Positions 34,264-43,787 of a DNA stretch of 64,000 nt are shown piece after piece. Each line of letters begins with the position of its first letter. The stretch's first letter is position 1. Source of the stretch: Alkalicoccus urumqiensis. GTDB lineage: Bacteria; Bacillota; Bacilli; Bacillales; Salisediminibacteriaceae. The translations under genes and the position numbers were made by a program. Under the pieces are notes generated by a model. It saw only the letters and a program-made list of their open reading frames with translations, did not search any database and had not been told where the DNA came from. The DNA lies in contig NZ_PVNS01000001.1 of assembly GCF_002993335.1 (NCBI RefSeq), forward strand, positions 310,001-374,000, in the 5' to 3' direction.

Positions 34264-35960
34264 CCAAATATGCGATTGGAATTGATTATGGAACCGAATC
34301 CGGCCGCGCCGTCCTCGTCTCTCTTGCGGACGGATCGGAAATTGCCGACCACGTCACCCCCTACCCGCACAGCGTCATGGATCAGACGCTTCCAGACGGT
34401 ACACCGCTCGGCCACGAATGGGCACTGCAGCATCCGCAGGACTACCTCGACGTCATCCACCGGTCGGTCCCGGAAGTCATGAAAACGTCGGGTGTAAACC
34501 CGGAAGACGTTGCCGGACTCGGCATCGACTTTACCGCCTGTACGATGCTTCCCGTCGATGAAACCGACACGCCGCTCTGCTTTTACGATGAATGGAAAGA
34601 AAACCCGCACAGCTGGATCAAGCTCTGGAAGCACCACGCAGCACAGAAGCATGCCAATGAAATCAACGCGCTTGCAGAAAAGCAGGGTGAAGCCTTTCTT
34701 GCCCGCTACGGCGGAAAGCTGTCCTCGGAATGGATGCTTGCGAAAGCGTATCAGATTGCCGAAGAAGCTCCGGAAGTCTACGATGCGTCCGACCGGTTCG
34801 TGGAAGCGACTGACTGGGTGATCAGCCAGCTCAGCGGCACTTTCAAACGGAACAGCTGTACTGCCGGCTACAAAGCCGCCTGGCATAAAGAAACCGGCTT
34901 TCCGGACGAATCCTTCTTCAAAGAACTGCACCCGCGCCTGGAAAACCTCGTTTCCGACAAGCTGAAAGGAGAAATTGCTCCACTCGGCACGAAAGCAGGC
35001 GGACTCACATCGTCGATGGCCGACAAAACCGGCCTGCCGGAAGGACTTCCTGTGGCTGTTGGAAATGTCGACGCCCACGCCTCCGTTCCCGCAGCCGGCG
35101 TCGTCGACGAAGGAAAAATGGTCATGGCGATGGGTACGTCCATCTGCCATATGCTTCTCGGCACCGAAGAAGTGACAGTCGAAGGCATGTGCGGCGTGGT
35201 CGAAGACGGTATTATCCCGGGCTACTACGGCTACGAAGCCGGCCAGTCCGCTGTCGGGGATATTTTCGCCTGGTACGTCAACGAAGCCGTCCCCCACTAC
35301 ATTTACAAAGAAGCGGAATCTAAAGGAACTAATGTTCATCAGCTTTTAATGGAGAAGGCAGACACCCTTTCGCCCGGCGAAAGCGGCGTTATCGCGCTGG
35401 ACTGGTGGAACGGCAACCGCTCCGTCCTTGTCGACACCCAGCTGTCCGGCATGTTTCTCGGAATGACACTGCAGACGAAACCGGAAGAGATGTACCGCGC
35501 GCTGCTTGAAGCTACGGCGTTTGGTACGCGCCAGATCGTCGACAGTTTCCATGAAAACGGCGTGCCGGTCCATGAGCTTTACGCCTGCGGCGGCCTCCCT
35601 CAGAAAAATCCGCTTCTGATGCAGATTTATGCGGACGTCACGAACCGGACGATTTATGTAGCGGATTCGGTCCAGACGCCGGCTGTCGGCGCCGCTATGT
35701 TCGGCGCTGTCGCTGCCGGGAGCGCCCGCGGAGGCTTTGATTCCATTACGGACGCTTCCGCTGTCATGGGACGCGTGCAGGAGAAAGCCTACCAGCCGGA
35801 TCCGGAGAATGTACGTAAGTACGACACGCTTTTCCAGGAATACAAAGAGCTTCACGATTATTTCGGCCGTGGAGGCAACGACGTAATGAAACGACTTCTG
35901 CGCGGACGCACCGCAGAAGAAATGACGCAGGCAGCAGGGAGTGGAAATGATGACAGATAA
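34260..35960 (+). CDS. araB: Ribulokinase
   Basis: 566 residues, typical for AraB in the FGGY kinase family. The N-terminal phosphate loop is [30 protein letters not shown], near residue 90, and [21 protein letters not shown], near residue 440, are conserved AraB blocks, the latter forming the ATP-binding part. It phosphorylates L-ribulose from AraA to supply AraD. It overlaps araD by four bases and araA by 14 bases, consistent with a single transcript from the promoter at 29501. Confidence 0.97.
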   Translation: MTKYAIGIDYGTESGRAVLVSLADGSEIADHVTPYPHSVMDQTLPDGTPLGHEWALQHPQDYLDVIHRSVPEVMKTSGVNPEDVAGLGIDFTACTMLPVDETDTPLCFYDEWKENPHSWIKLWKHHAAQKHANEINALAEKQGEAFLARYGGKLSSEWMLAKAYQIAEEAPEVYDASDRFVEATDWVISQLSGTFKRNSCTAGYKAAWHKETGFPDESFFKELHPRLENLVSDKLKGEIAPLGTKAGGLTSSMADKTGLPEGLPVAVGNVDAHASVPAAGVVDEGKMVMAMGTSICHMLLGTEEVTVEGMCGVVEDGIIPGYYGYEAGQSAVGDIFAWYVNEAVPHYIYKEAESKGTNVHQLLMEKADTLSPGESGVIALDWWNGNRSVLVDTQLSGMFLGMTLQTKPEEMYRALLEATAFGTRQIVDSFHENGVPVHELYACGGLPQKNPLLMQIYADVTNRTIYVADSVQTPAVGAAMFGAVAAGSARGGFDSITDASAVMGRVQEKAYQPDPENVRKYDTLFQEYKELHDYFGRGGNDVMKRLLRGRTAEEMTQAAGSGNDDR

Positions 35961-37422
35961 CAAAACATCCTTCTGGTTTATTACCGGAAGCCAGCATTTA
36001 TACGGCCCGGAAACGCTCGATCAGGTAATGGAGCAGACCCGGGATATTACGGGAACGTTGAACGAAGCGCTCCCCTTCCCCGTAGAAACAAAATCCGTGG
36101 TAACCACCGAAGAAGAAATTACACGTGTCCTGCGGGAAGCCAATGCGGCAGCAGACTGTGCCGGTGTCATTCTATGGATGCACACCTTTTCCCCGGCCAA
36201 GCGCTGGGTGCAGGGACTGATGGAGCTGCAGAAACCGATGCTTCACCTGCACACGCAGCACCATGAACAGATTCCGTGGAACGAAATCGATATGGATTTC
36301 ATGAACTTAAATCAGTCCGCCCACGGGGACCGCGAGTTCGGTTTTCTCGTGACACGGCTCGGGAAGAACCGCCGCGTCATCGCGGGACACTGGAAGCATG
36401 AAACGATCCAGCAGGAAATCGCCGGCTGGATGCGTACGATGGCTGCGGTTCAGGAAAGCCGCCGGCTGAAAGTCGCCAGAATCGGCGACAACATGCGCGG
36501 CGTTGCTGTGACAGAGGGCGATAAAGTCCAGGCGCAGAAAGAGTTCGGCTGGACCGTCGACGGCTACGGTATCGGCGACATCAACGAAGTGGCAGCCCGT
36601 TTTTCAGAAGATGAGGTTGCTGCCCGCGCCGAGGAATACAAGCAGAGCTACCATATTCCGGAGGAAAAATGGCAGGAGGAAGACTTCCGTCAATCCGTCC
36701 TCGGCCAGGCGCGCATTGAACTCGGCATCGAAGCTTTTCTGACAGAGAACGGCTACCATGCGTTCACAACGACATTTGAAGACCTTCACGGCATGGAGCA
36801 GCTCCCCGGCCTTGCCGCACAGCGCCTTATGGAAAAAGGCTTCGGTTTCGCCGGTGAAGGCGACTGGAAAACAGCCGCTCTTCTCCGCATGATGAAGACG
36901 ATGACAGGCAATGACCGCACCACGTTTATGGAGGATTATACGTATCACTTCACTCCGGACGGCGCTCAGGTTCTCGGCTCCCACATGCTGGAGATCTGCC
37001 CGACGGTCGCTTCCGGAAAGCCGGAGGTCGCTGTCCACCCTCTCGGCATCGGCGGCAAAACGGATCCGGCACGCCTCATTTTCGACGGGATCAGCGGCGA
37101 GGCAGTAAACGTCAGTCTCGTGGATATGGGCGGACGCTTCCGCTTTATCTTGAACGAGGTTACGGCGGTCGAAGTGTCCGAAAATACGCCGAATCTGCCG
37201 GTAGCAAAAGTACTGTGGGAACCGAAGCCCGACTTTAAGACGGCTGCGGAAGCGTGGATTTATGCAGGCGGCGCCCACCATACGGTGCTGACATTTGCAG
37301 CAGACAAGCAGCAGATCGCCGACCTTGCCGATGCATTCGACATCGAACTCGTCACGATTGATTCTCACACCGATATTTATCATTTCCGCCAGCAGATGAA
37401 GCACGCGGCTGGAAAAGCATAA
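35947..37422 (+). CDS. araA: L-arabinose isomerase
   Basis: 491 residues; ATG 35947 is chosen because GGGAG lies five bases upstream (GTG 35941 and ATG 35950 are alternatives). The AraA opening [16 protein letters not shown] is unmistakable. Conserved metal-site residues lie in EDYTYHF, near residue 330, and in [27 protein letters not shown], which also carries a catalytic Glu region. The enzyme interconverts L-arabinose and L-ribulose in the cytoplasm. It is the last gene of the operon and is followed by a strong terminator. Confidence 0.97.
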   Translation: MMTDNKTSFWFITGSQHLYGPETLDQVMEQTRDITGTLNEALPFPVETKSVVTTEEEITRVLREANAAADCAGVILWMHTFSPAKRWVQGLMELQKPMLHLHTQHHEQIPWNEIDMDFMNLNQSAHGDREFGFLVTRLGKNRRVIAGHWKHETIQQEIAGWMRTMAAVQESRRLKVARIGDNMRGVAVTEGDKVQAQKEFGWTVDGYGIGDINEVAARFSEDEVAARAEEYKQSYHIPEEKWQEEDFRQSVLGQARIELGIEAFLTENGYHAFTTTFEDLHGMEQLPGLAAQRLMEKGFGFAGEGDWKTAALLRMMKTMTGNDRTTFMEDYTYHFTPDGAQVLGSHMLEICPTVASGKPEVAVHPLGIGGKTDPARLIFDGISGEAVNVSLVDMGGRFRFILNEVTAVEVSENTPNLPVAKVLWEPKPDFKTAAEAWIYAGGAHHTVLTFAADKQQIADLADAFDIELVTIDSHTDIYHFRQQMKHAAGKA

Positions 37423-37426
37423 AGAA

Positions 37427-37466
37427 AACCAGCAAGCGGGCCCCCCTTCCCGCTTGCTGGTTTTTT
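37427..37466 (+). terminator. Terminator of the ara operon
   Basis: AACCAGCAAGCGGG pairs perfectly with CCCGCTTGCTGGTT across CCCCCCTT and runs into six T. Confidence 0.95.
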
Positions 37467-37509
37467 ATGAAGAAGCAGTATCTACACTCTGCCGGCTTCT
37501 TTTCCTTTT

Positions 37510-38076
37510 TCATCCAGTTGTTTCACGTGAAACGCTTTTTCTCCGGCGTTGATAGAGCTGCCGATTCCAAAGAAGCAGCACCATCAGCAGCACAACCATC
37601 ACAGCGGGTATCGTCCAGTCGGCCCCTCCCGAAGCTGCGTACACCAGCATCACTCCAACAGCACCAGCCGGGGCCATTACATAATAGGCGCGGGAGTTGT
37701 AAAACCAGCCGTAGGGATAGAAATGGGCGGAGGTAATGACGGCTAGAAACAGCACCACCTGCTCCGGCGCTTCGGAGAACGCCCAGAATAGGAGCGGAAA
37801 GTACATCAGCTGCGCCAGGTTCAAATACAGTCCAAGTGCGGCAAGCGGATGCCCCTCCAGCTTCCAGTCGGCCTGGTACAACGCAGAAAAAACGAGAGAC
37901 AGCGGAAACATGATACCTGTCGTAAAAAGAACCCCGGTATTCTGCTGAAACAGCGAAAGCGGTAAAAAATGAAGCACGGTGATGACTGTCCAGATCACAG
38001 CGCCCGCCGAGAGAAATGCGATCCCGTTTTTCCCGCGTAGGCTCAGTTCCAGCCGCCATTGTTCTACATTACTCAT
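37510..38076 (-). CDS. Membrane protein of unknown function
   Basis: 188 residues from ATG 38076 behind TTGGAGGTGCG. Six hydrophobic segments are visible after a short charged N-terminus (MSNVEQWRLELSLRGKNG); the last ends before the basic tail WNRQLYQRRRKS. AQLMYFPLLFWAF and AHFYPYGWFYNSRAYYVMAP are its most distinctive stretches. The overall pattern recalls small hypothetical membrane proteins common in Bacillaceae (DUF7010-like), but I am not certain. It ends convergently with araA and starts 57 nt after the DUF2207 gene. Confidence 0.8.
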   Translation of the reverse strand: MSNVEQWRLELSLRGKNGIAFLSAGAVIWTVITVLHFLPLSLFQQNTGVLFTTGIMFPLSLVFSALYQADWKLEGHPLAALGLYLNLAQLMYFPLLFWAFSEAPEQVVLFLAVITSAHFYPYGWFYNSRAYYVMAPAGAVGVMLVYAASGGADWTIPAVMVVLLMVLLLWNRQLYQRRRKSVSRETTG

Positions 38077-38133
38077 ACGCACCTCCAAGGTTCCTTTCAA
38101 CAGAGAAGGGGTTTCACCTGTCCCTGGACCGCC

Positions 38134-39840
38134 TTAAAATCCACCGGACCCGCCTCCACCTCCGCCGACACCGGTTCCGCCGCCGATCGATGCCCCGCCG
38201 CCGGAGGACGCGCCGTGAGTTTCTGCAGCCGAGGCTTCACGGTGATGAAAGTGGGAACTCGTCAGCAGACCGGCGAAGATAAACAGCGGGATCCCTTCCG
38301 GCTGAAGCTGCTGCCCCATCGGTGCGGAAGTATCCATTTTCGGCATCGTTTGACTCAGTTTCGTGACAGAGGCGAGGTGCAGCCCGAGGCCGAACGTAAA
38401 CGCCGTCTGCTGCGCATCGGCATCCAGAGCCCGCCAGTCTGACGGGGTGTAGGCTTCCACTTCTTCTTTGTAGTCTTTCCACTCTTCTTTCACGCGGTAG
38501 CCCCGCTCTGTGCGCGGGTGATAGAGAAGCGCCGCAGCAAAGGAGCCGATGGCAAGCGGGATCAGCACACTCATTTCGATAAACAAGTAATGCACTCCGT
38601 AGGATACAGCTGCGGCAGTCAGAATAGAGCCGAGCAGCACGAGGAACAGGCGCAGTCCTTTTTTCGGCACGTGCAGTCCGGCCTGCTTTACTTCGTTATG
38701 AACGGCTGACGCCCACTTCTGTTTTTCGGAAGTAAAGGTGTTGTACGTCTCTGCATCCTTCAGCTTTTCTTCCATCCGGCTCATCGTAAACGTTTCGTCC
38801 CGGCCGAGCTCCACAAACAGCAGCGAGGAAAGAATCCGCTCGGCTTCGTTCATTCCTTCTGTCCGGACAAGTTTGTATTCATCCGGTCCGAGCTGCTCGG
38901 CATATCCCTGACGGACGAGATCCAGAAGGGCTGCCGTCAGCTGCTCGGATCCGGCCTGCGGGCGGAGATACCAGATATGCGCCGGCAGACTCACCTGCTG
39001 CTCCGGTACCCCTTTCTCATACGTTCTGGAGACGGCGTCTTTTTTGTACGGACGGTACCGCTGCCAGTCGATAAAAAGCGGCACCAGCAGCAGAAGGAGC
39101 GCTCCGCCGATCAGAAACGGCGCTGCACCGGCGAGCAGCTCCTGCCGGTCGGCAAATGCTGCCGCGGCTTCTTCCCGGCGCTCCTCTTCTGCTGCAATCG
39201 CCGTAAAGGCGTTTTCTTCCGTGGTTTCATCCATCTCCGGGAACAGCGCCGCATCAAACGCTGCACGGACGTCACCAATTTCCCCGTCCGGGACCCGGGC
39301 CGGGCCGAACACGGCCGCCGCATTCTCTTCCATCCCGGATTCGTCCGCCATCGCGCCGTACCCGAGAGCCGCGGTATCCTCCGACATGTCCGGTGCATGC
39401 ACCCGGATCGTCATCGACTCATAGGCCGTTTCGTTGGAGCTGTCAAAAAACGCCCAGTAAAATTCAGCTGCTTCCGGTCCCTTTTCCATCGCGTCGTGAA
39501 TCGCATACGTCAATGCGACCGTAAACGTCTCATCTTCGCCGGGCCGCTGGATCCGGTGTTCGATCTCTTCCACCGTTTCAATCGGTACCACTTCTCCGTC
39601 TTCACGTGCTTCGAGCCCGCGGATCGATGTGTCCTCCGGATGATTCAGCGTGCGGACGACGCCGTTAAAATCCCCTTCAAACGCGTACGTGAACTGCTCT
39701 TCCACCAGCACCGTGCCGTCCTCCTGAAGGTAGGCGTCGATTTCCGCTTCAGGGATCGTCAGTTCAAATGCCTGCGCCGGTCCCGGCAGAACGCTGAGTG
39801 CGATCAGTAACGTCAGTAGAGCTGTCATCCATGTTTTCAT
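38134..39840 (-). CDS. DUF2207 membrane protein with glycine-rich tail
   Basis: 568 residues. A cleavable signal peptide (residues 1-24, ending PAQA) precedes an extracellular DUF2207 domain (to about residue 230) containing EDGTVLVEEQFTYAFEGDFNGV and VALTYAIHDAMEKGPEAAEFYW. A helix at 240-260 (FLIGGALLLLLVPLFIDW) anchors it. A cytoplasmic region follows with YLRPQAGSEQLTAALLDLVRQGY, then two helices near 400-435. The end is a low-complexity Gly/Ser tail (GGGASIGGGTGVGGGGGG). This layout is standard for DUF2207 proteins, which are widespread but without a proven function. Confidence 0.9.
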   Translation of the reverse strand: MKTWMTALLTLLIALSVLPGPAQAFELTIPEAEIDAYLQEDGTVLVEEQFTYAFEGDFNGVVRTLNHPEDTSIRGLEAREDGEVVPIETVEEIEHRIQRPGEDETFTVALTYAIHDAMEKGPEAAEFYWAFFDSSNETAYESMTIRVHAPDMSEDTAALGYGAMADESGMEENAAAVFGPARVPDGEIGDVRAAFDAALFPEMDETTEENAFTAIAAEEERREEAAAAFADRQELLAGAAPFLIGGALLLLLVPLFIDWQRYRPYKKDAVSRTYEKGVPEQQVSLPAHIWYLRPQAGSEQLTAALLDLVRQGYAEQLGPDEYKLVRTEGMNEAERILSSLLFVELGRDETFTMSRMEEKLKDAETYNTFTSEKQKWASAVHNEVKQAGLHVPKKGLRLFLVLLGSILTAAAVSYGVHYLFIEMSVLIPLAIGSFAAALLYHPRTERGYRVKEEWKDYKEEVEAYTPSDWRALDADAQQTAFTFGLGLHLASVTKLSQTMPKMDTSAPMGQQLQPEGIPLFIFAGLLTSSHFHHREASAAETHGASSGGGASIGGGTGVGGGGGGSGGF

Positions 39841-39904
39841 AAAGGGTTCTCCTCTCTTTGCTGACTGGGTTACGGTTCAGCGCGGCAGATGTTTCACCAG
39901 TTCG

Positions 39905-41932
39905 TTACTCCGAAAACAATTCCTGGATAATACCGTACGACTGCTTCAGCCGCTCTTCGGACGGCGGCTCCCCCCACGTTTCCCAGGCGTACCTTCCGGA
40001 GAGACTGCTTCCCTGCTCCACGCGCAGGCCGATATCCTCAATGAAAATGGATTGGTCCATCGCCGGCTCCAGCTCTCCCATAAATTCCCGCTGGCTCGGA
40101 TCTTTCGCATTCAGCATCATCCACGGAATACGCAGTTCCACGAGGCCGTTCTCCTCCGACCAGGCGAAGTCGGTCAGGGCGTCGTATGCTTCGTCGTCCG
40201 GATCGCCGATGCCTTCCTGGAGAGTCCCTGTCTCTTCGTATTCAAACGGAAGCACTTCTCCGGTATCCGGGCGGATCTGTTCCCGGTTCAGCGCAAGCCG
40301 GATTGGATGAAAAGCATCCGGATCCTCCGTTTCCTCAAGCTCCTCATTGTAATGGTAGTAGAACGTATCATAATCGCCGATCACTTCCATCACCCCTTCT
40401 CCCGGGCGGAGCGTGATGCGGAAATCATCGTCTGTATCCGGACGGACTTCGACGTATAAAACGACCTCCTCCGGAAGCTCGCCTTCCGCTTCATAGCGAA
40501 AGTACAGATAACGCTCATCGTGAAAGGCCGCCAGCTGCTCTCCGTCTACTTCCGAGAGGATCGTTTCGTCCTCCCACTCTCCGCTTCCATCGATCCGCAC
40601 GGCGTGGGTATCAAAGCTTAAAAGACCGAACTGCTGCTCATTCGTCTGGGCGTTGGACCAGAACGGGCGGCGGTCCGGATTGTCATAGTCCATCGTGTTC
40701 CACGTCCGCTTGAACCACTCATCCTGCCACGTGAAAATGAGACCGCCGAGAAACTCCTGATCCCTGATTTCCCGGAACAGATGCGCGTTGATCTCCCCCT
40801 GATCCACTTCCGAATGGTTTCCCTGATCCCACCCGTACGGATTGGAGTGCGTGTTTCCACGCGAAGCCGGCACACCGAACTCGGCGATCAAAACCGGCAT
40901 GTCATGCGCTTCCTTGAGATCATTTAAGTACCCTGCGTAGTTGCTCGGCTCCCCGTCATATCCTTCGTAATTCACGTAGTCCTCCTCCAGATTCAAAAAA
41001 TCCGGGTAATATGGATACACGTGATACGACGCAAACTGTCCCGTTTCTTCCGCTGCACCGCGCACATGAATAGCATCGGCATTCACCGAAGCCATATCCT
41101 CCTGCTCCGAAGGTTCCGCAGGCTGGTCCAGCACGTCTGTCGTCACCCAGTTCGTAAAGCTGAACGGACGCATCGATGCATACGTATCTGCCTCATAAGC
41201 AAACAAAACGTCCAGCTGCTCCGCCAGCCAGTATTCAATCGGGTCGGCGTTTTCCGTATGTGTGTAGGTGCCGTCATAGTCCCCGAGCTCCGGGTATTCC
41301 TCCAGCATATGCTCCACCATAAACGGGTACCACTCAATGCCGATCACCCAGCTCGTCACATACGGAGAAATGTCCGCCTCGTAGCTTCCCGACGCATGCC
41401 CCGGCCGTTCAGGAAGCTCCGCATTTCCGTGGATCACATCCACCGCATCCTGCATTTCCGCCTGAAACGTCTCCACAATCTCCGAAGTGAACGCATCGAG
41501 CGTTTCCTCGAGCGGCTCCTCGTCGATCCAGACACCGTGCATAATATACAGCGTTTCCTCATGGCTCTCATTGAACCGGAGCAGCTCCTCATAAAACGCC
41601 GGCGGATGAATCGTATACACACGAATCGTATTCGCATTCATCTCCGCAATCTGCTCAAACCAGCGCCGGTACTCCTCCCGGGATATGCCCGCATCCCCCG
41701 GAAACGTTCCCGGTTTCGCCATACCCATATTTACACCCTTAACTTCCTGCGCCTGCCATTCCTCTTCCATGTAAACCTCCAGGGCGTCCCCCTGAATCCG
41801 GGCCGCATACTGCAGGTCATCCGCTTCCGCCTGAATCACCGAATGCTCCATCGGACGATCCAGAAAATAAAACGCCGCCGCAAACACCATAACGAGGATC
41901 CCGGCAGCCACTGTTATCCACTTCTTCATCAA
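39905..41932 (-). CDS. Secreted TIM-barrel glycosidase-like protein
   Basis: 675 residues with an uncleaved or weakly cleaved N-terminal helix (residues 5-24), so membrane-anchored or secreted. Residues 65-400 look like a clan GH-A barrel: VNMGMAKPGTFPGDAGISREEY, ANTIRVYTIHPPAFYEELL, a possible acid/base Glu in SWVIGIEWYPFM, and a possible nucleophile Glu in MPVLIAEFGVPASRG. From 470 onward IDGSGEWEDE and ERYLYFRYEAEG suggest a CBM9/DOMON-type beta-sandwich. It is strongly acidic. It has no glycosidase neighbours, and its polysaccharide target is unknown. The assignment rests on the barrel-like motifs and should be taken as probable. Confidence 0.7.
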   Translation of the reverse strand: MMKKWITVAAGILVMVFAAAFYFLDRPMEHSVIQAEADDLQYAARIQGDALEVYMEEEWQAQEVKGVNMGMAKPGTFPGDAGISREEYRRWFEQIAEMNANTIRVYTIHPPAFYEELLRFNESHEETLYIMHGVWIDEEPLEETLDAFTSEIVETFQAEMQDAVDVIHGNAELPERPGHASGSYEADISPYVTSWVIGIEWYPFMVEHMLEEYPELGDYDGTYTHTENADPIEYWLAEQLDVLFAYEADTYASMRPFSFTNWVTTDVLDQPAEPSEQEDMASVNADAIHVRGAAEETGQFASYHVYPYYPDFLNLEEDYVNYEGYDGEPSNYAGYLNDLKEAHDMPVLIAEFGVPASRGNTHSNPYGWDQGNHSEVDQGEINAHLFREIRDQEFLGGLIFTWQDEWFKRTWNTMDYDNPDRRPFWSNAQTNEQQFGLLSFDTHAVRIDGSGEWEDETILSEVDGEQLAAFHDERYLYFRYEAEGELPEEVVLYVEVRPDTDDDFRITLRPGEGVMEVIGDYDTFYYHYNEELEETEDPDAFHPIRLALNREQIRPDTGEVLPFEYEETGTLQEGIGDPDDEAYDALTDFAWSEENGLVELRIPWMMLNAKDPSQREFMGELEPAMDQSIFIEDIGLRVEQGSSLSGRYAWETWGEPPSEERLKQSYGIIQELFSE

Positions 41933-42030
41933 ATTTCTCCTTCATATGTAGTATGCATCCAGTATACAATAGAAAAAGCTGGGAAACGAGCTGTACAACC
42001 AGTGAATCCGTTACTTTAGGAGGAAGACTT

Positions 42031-42579
42031 ATGTTCTCTCATTCTATTACGCAGGACATCGACCTGTCGCTGCTGCTTCCGAAAGATGCTGATGCGCTGT
42101 TTGCTTTAACTGACCGCTCCCGGTCGCACCTGCGCCGTTTTCTCCCGTGGGTGGATGCCGTGCAGTCCCCGGAGCATTCCGCGTCCTTTATACAGGCCGG
42201 ATTGAATCAGCTTCAGCAGAATAACGGCTTTCAGCTGGGTATCTGGCACCAGGGAGCGCTTGCCGGCGTTATCGGGCTGCATTATATCAACCACGCGAAC
42301 CGCTCCACGTCCATCGGCTACTGGCTCGGGGACGGATTTGAAGGAAACGGGCTGATCACTGAATCCTGCCGGGCGCTCATCGACTACATGCGCCGGGAGT
42401 TCCGCATCAACCGCATCGAAATCCGCTGTGCCGTGGAAAACGAGCGCAGCCGTGCCGTGCCGGAACGTCTCGGCATGACACACGAAGGCCGTATCCGCCA
42501 GGCTGAATGGCTGTATGATCATTTTGTCGATCACGACATCTACGCCTCTGTCGCAGAAGAAGACAGCCCTTCCGTATGA
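42031..42579 (+). CDS. GNAT acetyltransferase, RimJ/RimL (YdaF) type
   Basis: 182 residues from ATG 42031 behind TTTAGGAGGAAGAC. The N-terminal LRRFLPWVDAVQSPEHSASFI is the usual opening of RimL-like enzymes. The acetyl-CoA loop region is SIGYWLGDGFEGNGLITESCRALIDYM, and NRIEIRCAVENERSRAVPERLGM completes motif A/B, with Pro in place of the common Ala-Ser-Arg. The family acetylates N-termini of ribosomal proteins or small amines; the target here is unknown. It is divergent from the glycosidase-like gene. Confidence 0.92.
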   Translation: MFSHSITQDIDLSLLLPKDADALFALTDRSRSHLRRFLPWVDAVQSPEHSASFIQAGLNQLQQNNGFQLGIWHQGALAGVIGLHYINHANRSTSIGYWLGDGFEGNGLITESCRALIDYMRREFRINRIEIRCAVENERSRAVPERLGMTHEGRIRQAEWLYDHFVDHDIYASVAEEDSPSV

Positions 42580-42648
42580 TATGATATAGAAAAGCGCCTG
42601 CCGCGGGGAACTGCCCCGTGAAACGGGTTATTTTACAAAGGGGGCATC

Positions 42649-42912
42649 TTGTTGAACATTCTGCTTGCACTGCTTTTATTTTTTCAGGTCATCATCGCAC
42701 CGATTCTGCTTATCTGGAGCGGAAAGCGGAACCTGTCGCTCGTATTGAGCGTCGTGCATTTTTTCTTAATTGTCGTTTATCTTTCACCGGCTTTATTAGG
42801 CTCCATGGTCCACACCGTCCTGTTATATGTGCTTTACGTCATCAGCTTCGGTTTTTCACTGTATGCCATTCTGCTGTACCGGACGAGAAAGAAAAAAACA
42901 CCTTCCGCCTGA
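42649..42912 (+). CDS. Small membrane protein (87 residues)
   Basis: TTG starts at 42649 or 42652 follow AAAGGGGG. Three hydrophobic segments (residues 2-22, 29-48 and 53-80) span nearly the whole protein, ending in RTRKKKTPSA. No family recognised. A CGGGG/CCCCG stem lies in the short gap before it. It may share a transcript with the acetyltransferase upstream and the macro-domain gene downstream. Confidence 0.7.
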   Translation: MLNILLALLLFFQVIIAPILLIWSGKRNLSLVLSVVHFFLIVVYLSPALLGSMVHTVLLYVLYVISFGFSLYAILLYRTRKKKTPSA

Positions 42913-42968
42913 GTTTCCACTAAGCAGCGGATGGGTATCACCTATACAGAAGCAGAGGAGGGAAGCTT

Positions 42969-43514
42969 ATGCAGTGGAAACAGGGAACCGCAGTACTGGA
43001 AGTGATTCAGGGGGACATTGCGGCTCAGCCGGATATCGATGTCGTCGTCAATGCCGCAAACGCACAGCTTGAAACCGGCGGCGGTGTCGCTGGGGCGCTC
43101 CACCGCGCAGCGGGACCGGAGCTTGCGGAAGCTGGCCGGTCCTACGCACCGGTTCAGCCCGGAGAGGCGGTAATGACAGACGCATTTTCTCTGCCGAACA
43201 AGGCTGTCGTCCACTGCCTCGGGCCGGTCTACGGCCGTGATGAGCCGTCGGATGTCCTCCTCGCCAGCTGCTACAGCGGCGCGCTGCGTCTCGCAGACAA
43301 AGAAGGATACACGAGCATTGCCTTTCCTGCCCTGTCGACCGGCGCTTTCGGCTATCCGCTGGAAGAAGCCATTCATGCCGCCGTGCCGACTGTGCTCGAA
43401 GCACTCCGCTCCCTCGAACACGTCACCTTCGTCCGCTTTGTCCTTTTTTCCAATTCGGACAAGGACGCCTATATCCGGGAGCTCGAATTCCAGATCGGCC
43501 CTGGAAGTGAATGA
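42969..43514 (+). CDS. Macro-domain protein (ADP-ribose-binding)
   Basis: 181 residues from ATG 42969 behind GAGGAGG. The macro fold is shown by VIQGDIAAQPDIDVVVNAANAQL, then GGGVAGALHRAAG (the ADP-ribose distal-ribose loop) and FPALSTGAFGYPLEEA (phosphate loop). The Asn of VNAAN and the Gly-rich loop match de-ADP-ribosylating or O-acetyl-ADP-ribose deacetylase members (YmdB/MacroD type). It is cytoplasmic. No sirtuin or ADP-ribosyltransferase gene is nearby to suggest a partner. Confidence 0.93.
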   Translation: MQWKQGTAVLEVIQGDIAAQPDIDVVVNAANAQLETGGGVAGALHRAAGPELAEAGRSYAPVQPGEAVMTDAFSLPNKAVVHCLGPVYGRDEPSDVLLASCYSGALRLADKEGYTSIAFPALSTGAFGYPLEEAIHAAVPTVLEALRSLEHVTFVRFVLFSNSDKDAYIRELEFQIGPGSE

Positions 43515-43520
43515 AAAAGA

Positions 43521-43557
43521 AACGTCCGGACCGCCATGCAGGCGGCCCGGACGTTTT
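43521..43557. terminator. Bidirectional terminator between convergent genes
   Basis: AACGTCCGG-a-CCGCC pairs with GGCGG-c-CCGGACGTT around ATGCA, with T on the plus strand. It serves the macro-domain gene and probably the small convergent gene at 43556. Confidence 0.9.
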
Positions 43558-43744
43558 ACTTCTGTTCGTAGGATACGATTTCCGCATCCTCTTTTTCTGT
43601 TTCCTCCCGGAGTTTTTCCGCGATGTAAGACCGGTCTTCGAACTTCTCATCCGGCACCTCAAACACGATGACCCCAGGTACTTTTTCCTCTGTTACCTGT
43701 CCGTCTATCCCTTTGGACGCTTTATAATCGACTTTAATACGCAT
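43556..43744 (-). CDS. Small conserved-looking protein (62 residues)
   Basis: ATG at 43744 follows GGGAGGCGATACG. The protein is highly charged, with MRIKVDYKASKGIDGQVTEE at the start and KLREETEKEDAEIVSYEQK at the end. It looks like a single small alpha/beta domain. No family recognised. It is transcribed in the same direction as the exporter gene 43 nt upstream and could be its cotranscribed follower. Confidence 0.7.
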   Translation of the reverse strand: MRIKVDYKASKGIDGQVTEEKVPGVIVFEVPDEKFEDRSYIAEKLREETEKEDAEIVSYEQK

Positions 43745-43787
43745 CGTATCGCCTCCCTATCCTTCCCTTACCCGGGATGTCGGAGAT

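Noticed and set aside
35941-35946. GTG at 35941 as the start of araA
   Set aside because: The GGGAG ribosome binding site overlaps too closely with this GTG; ATG 35947 has proper spacing.
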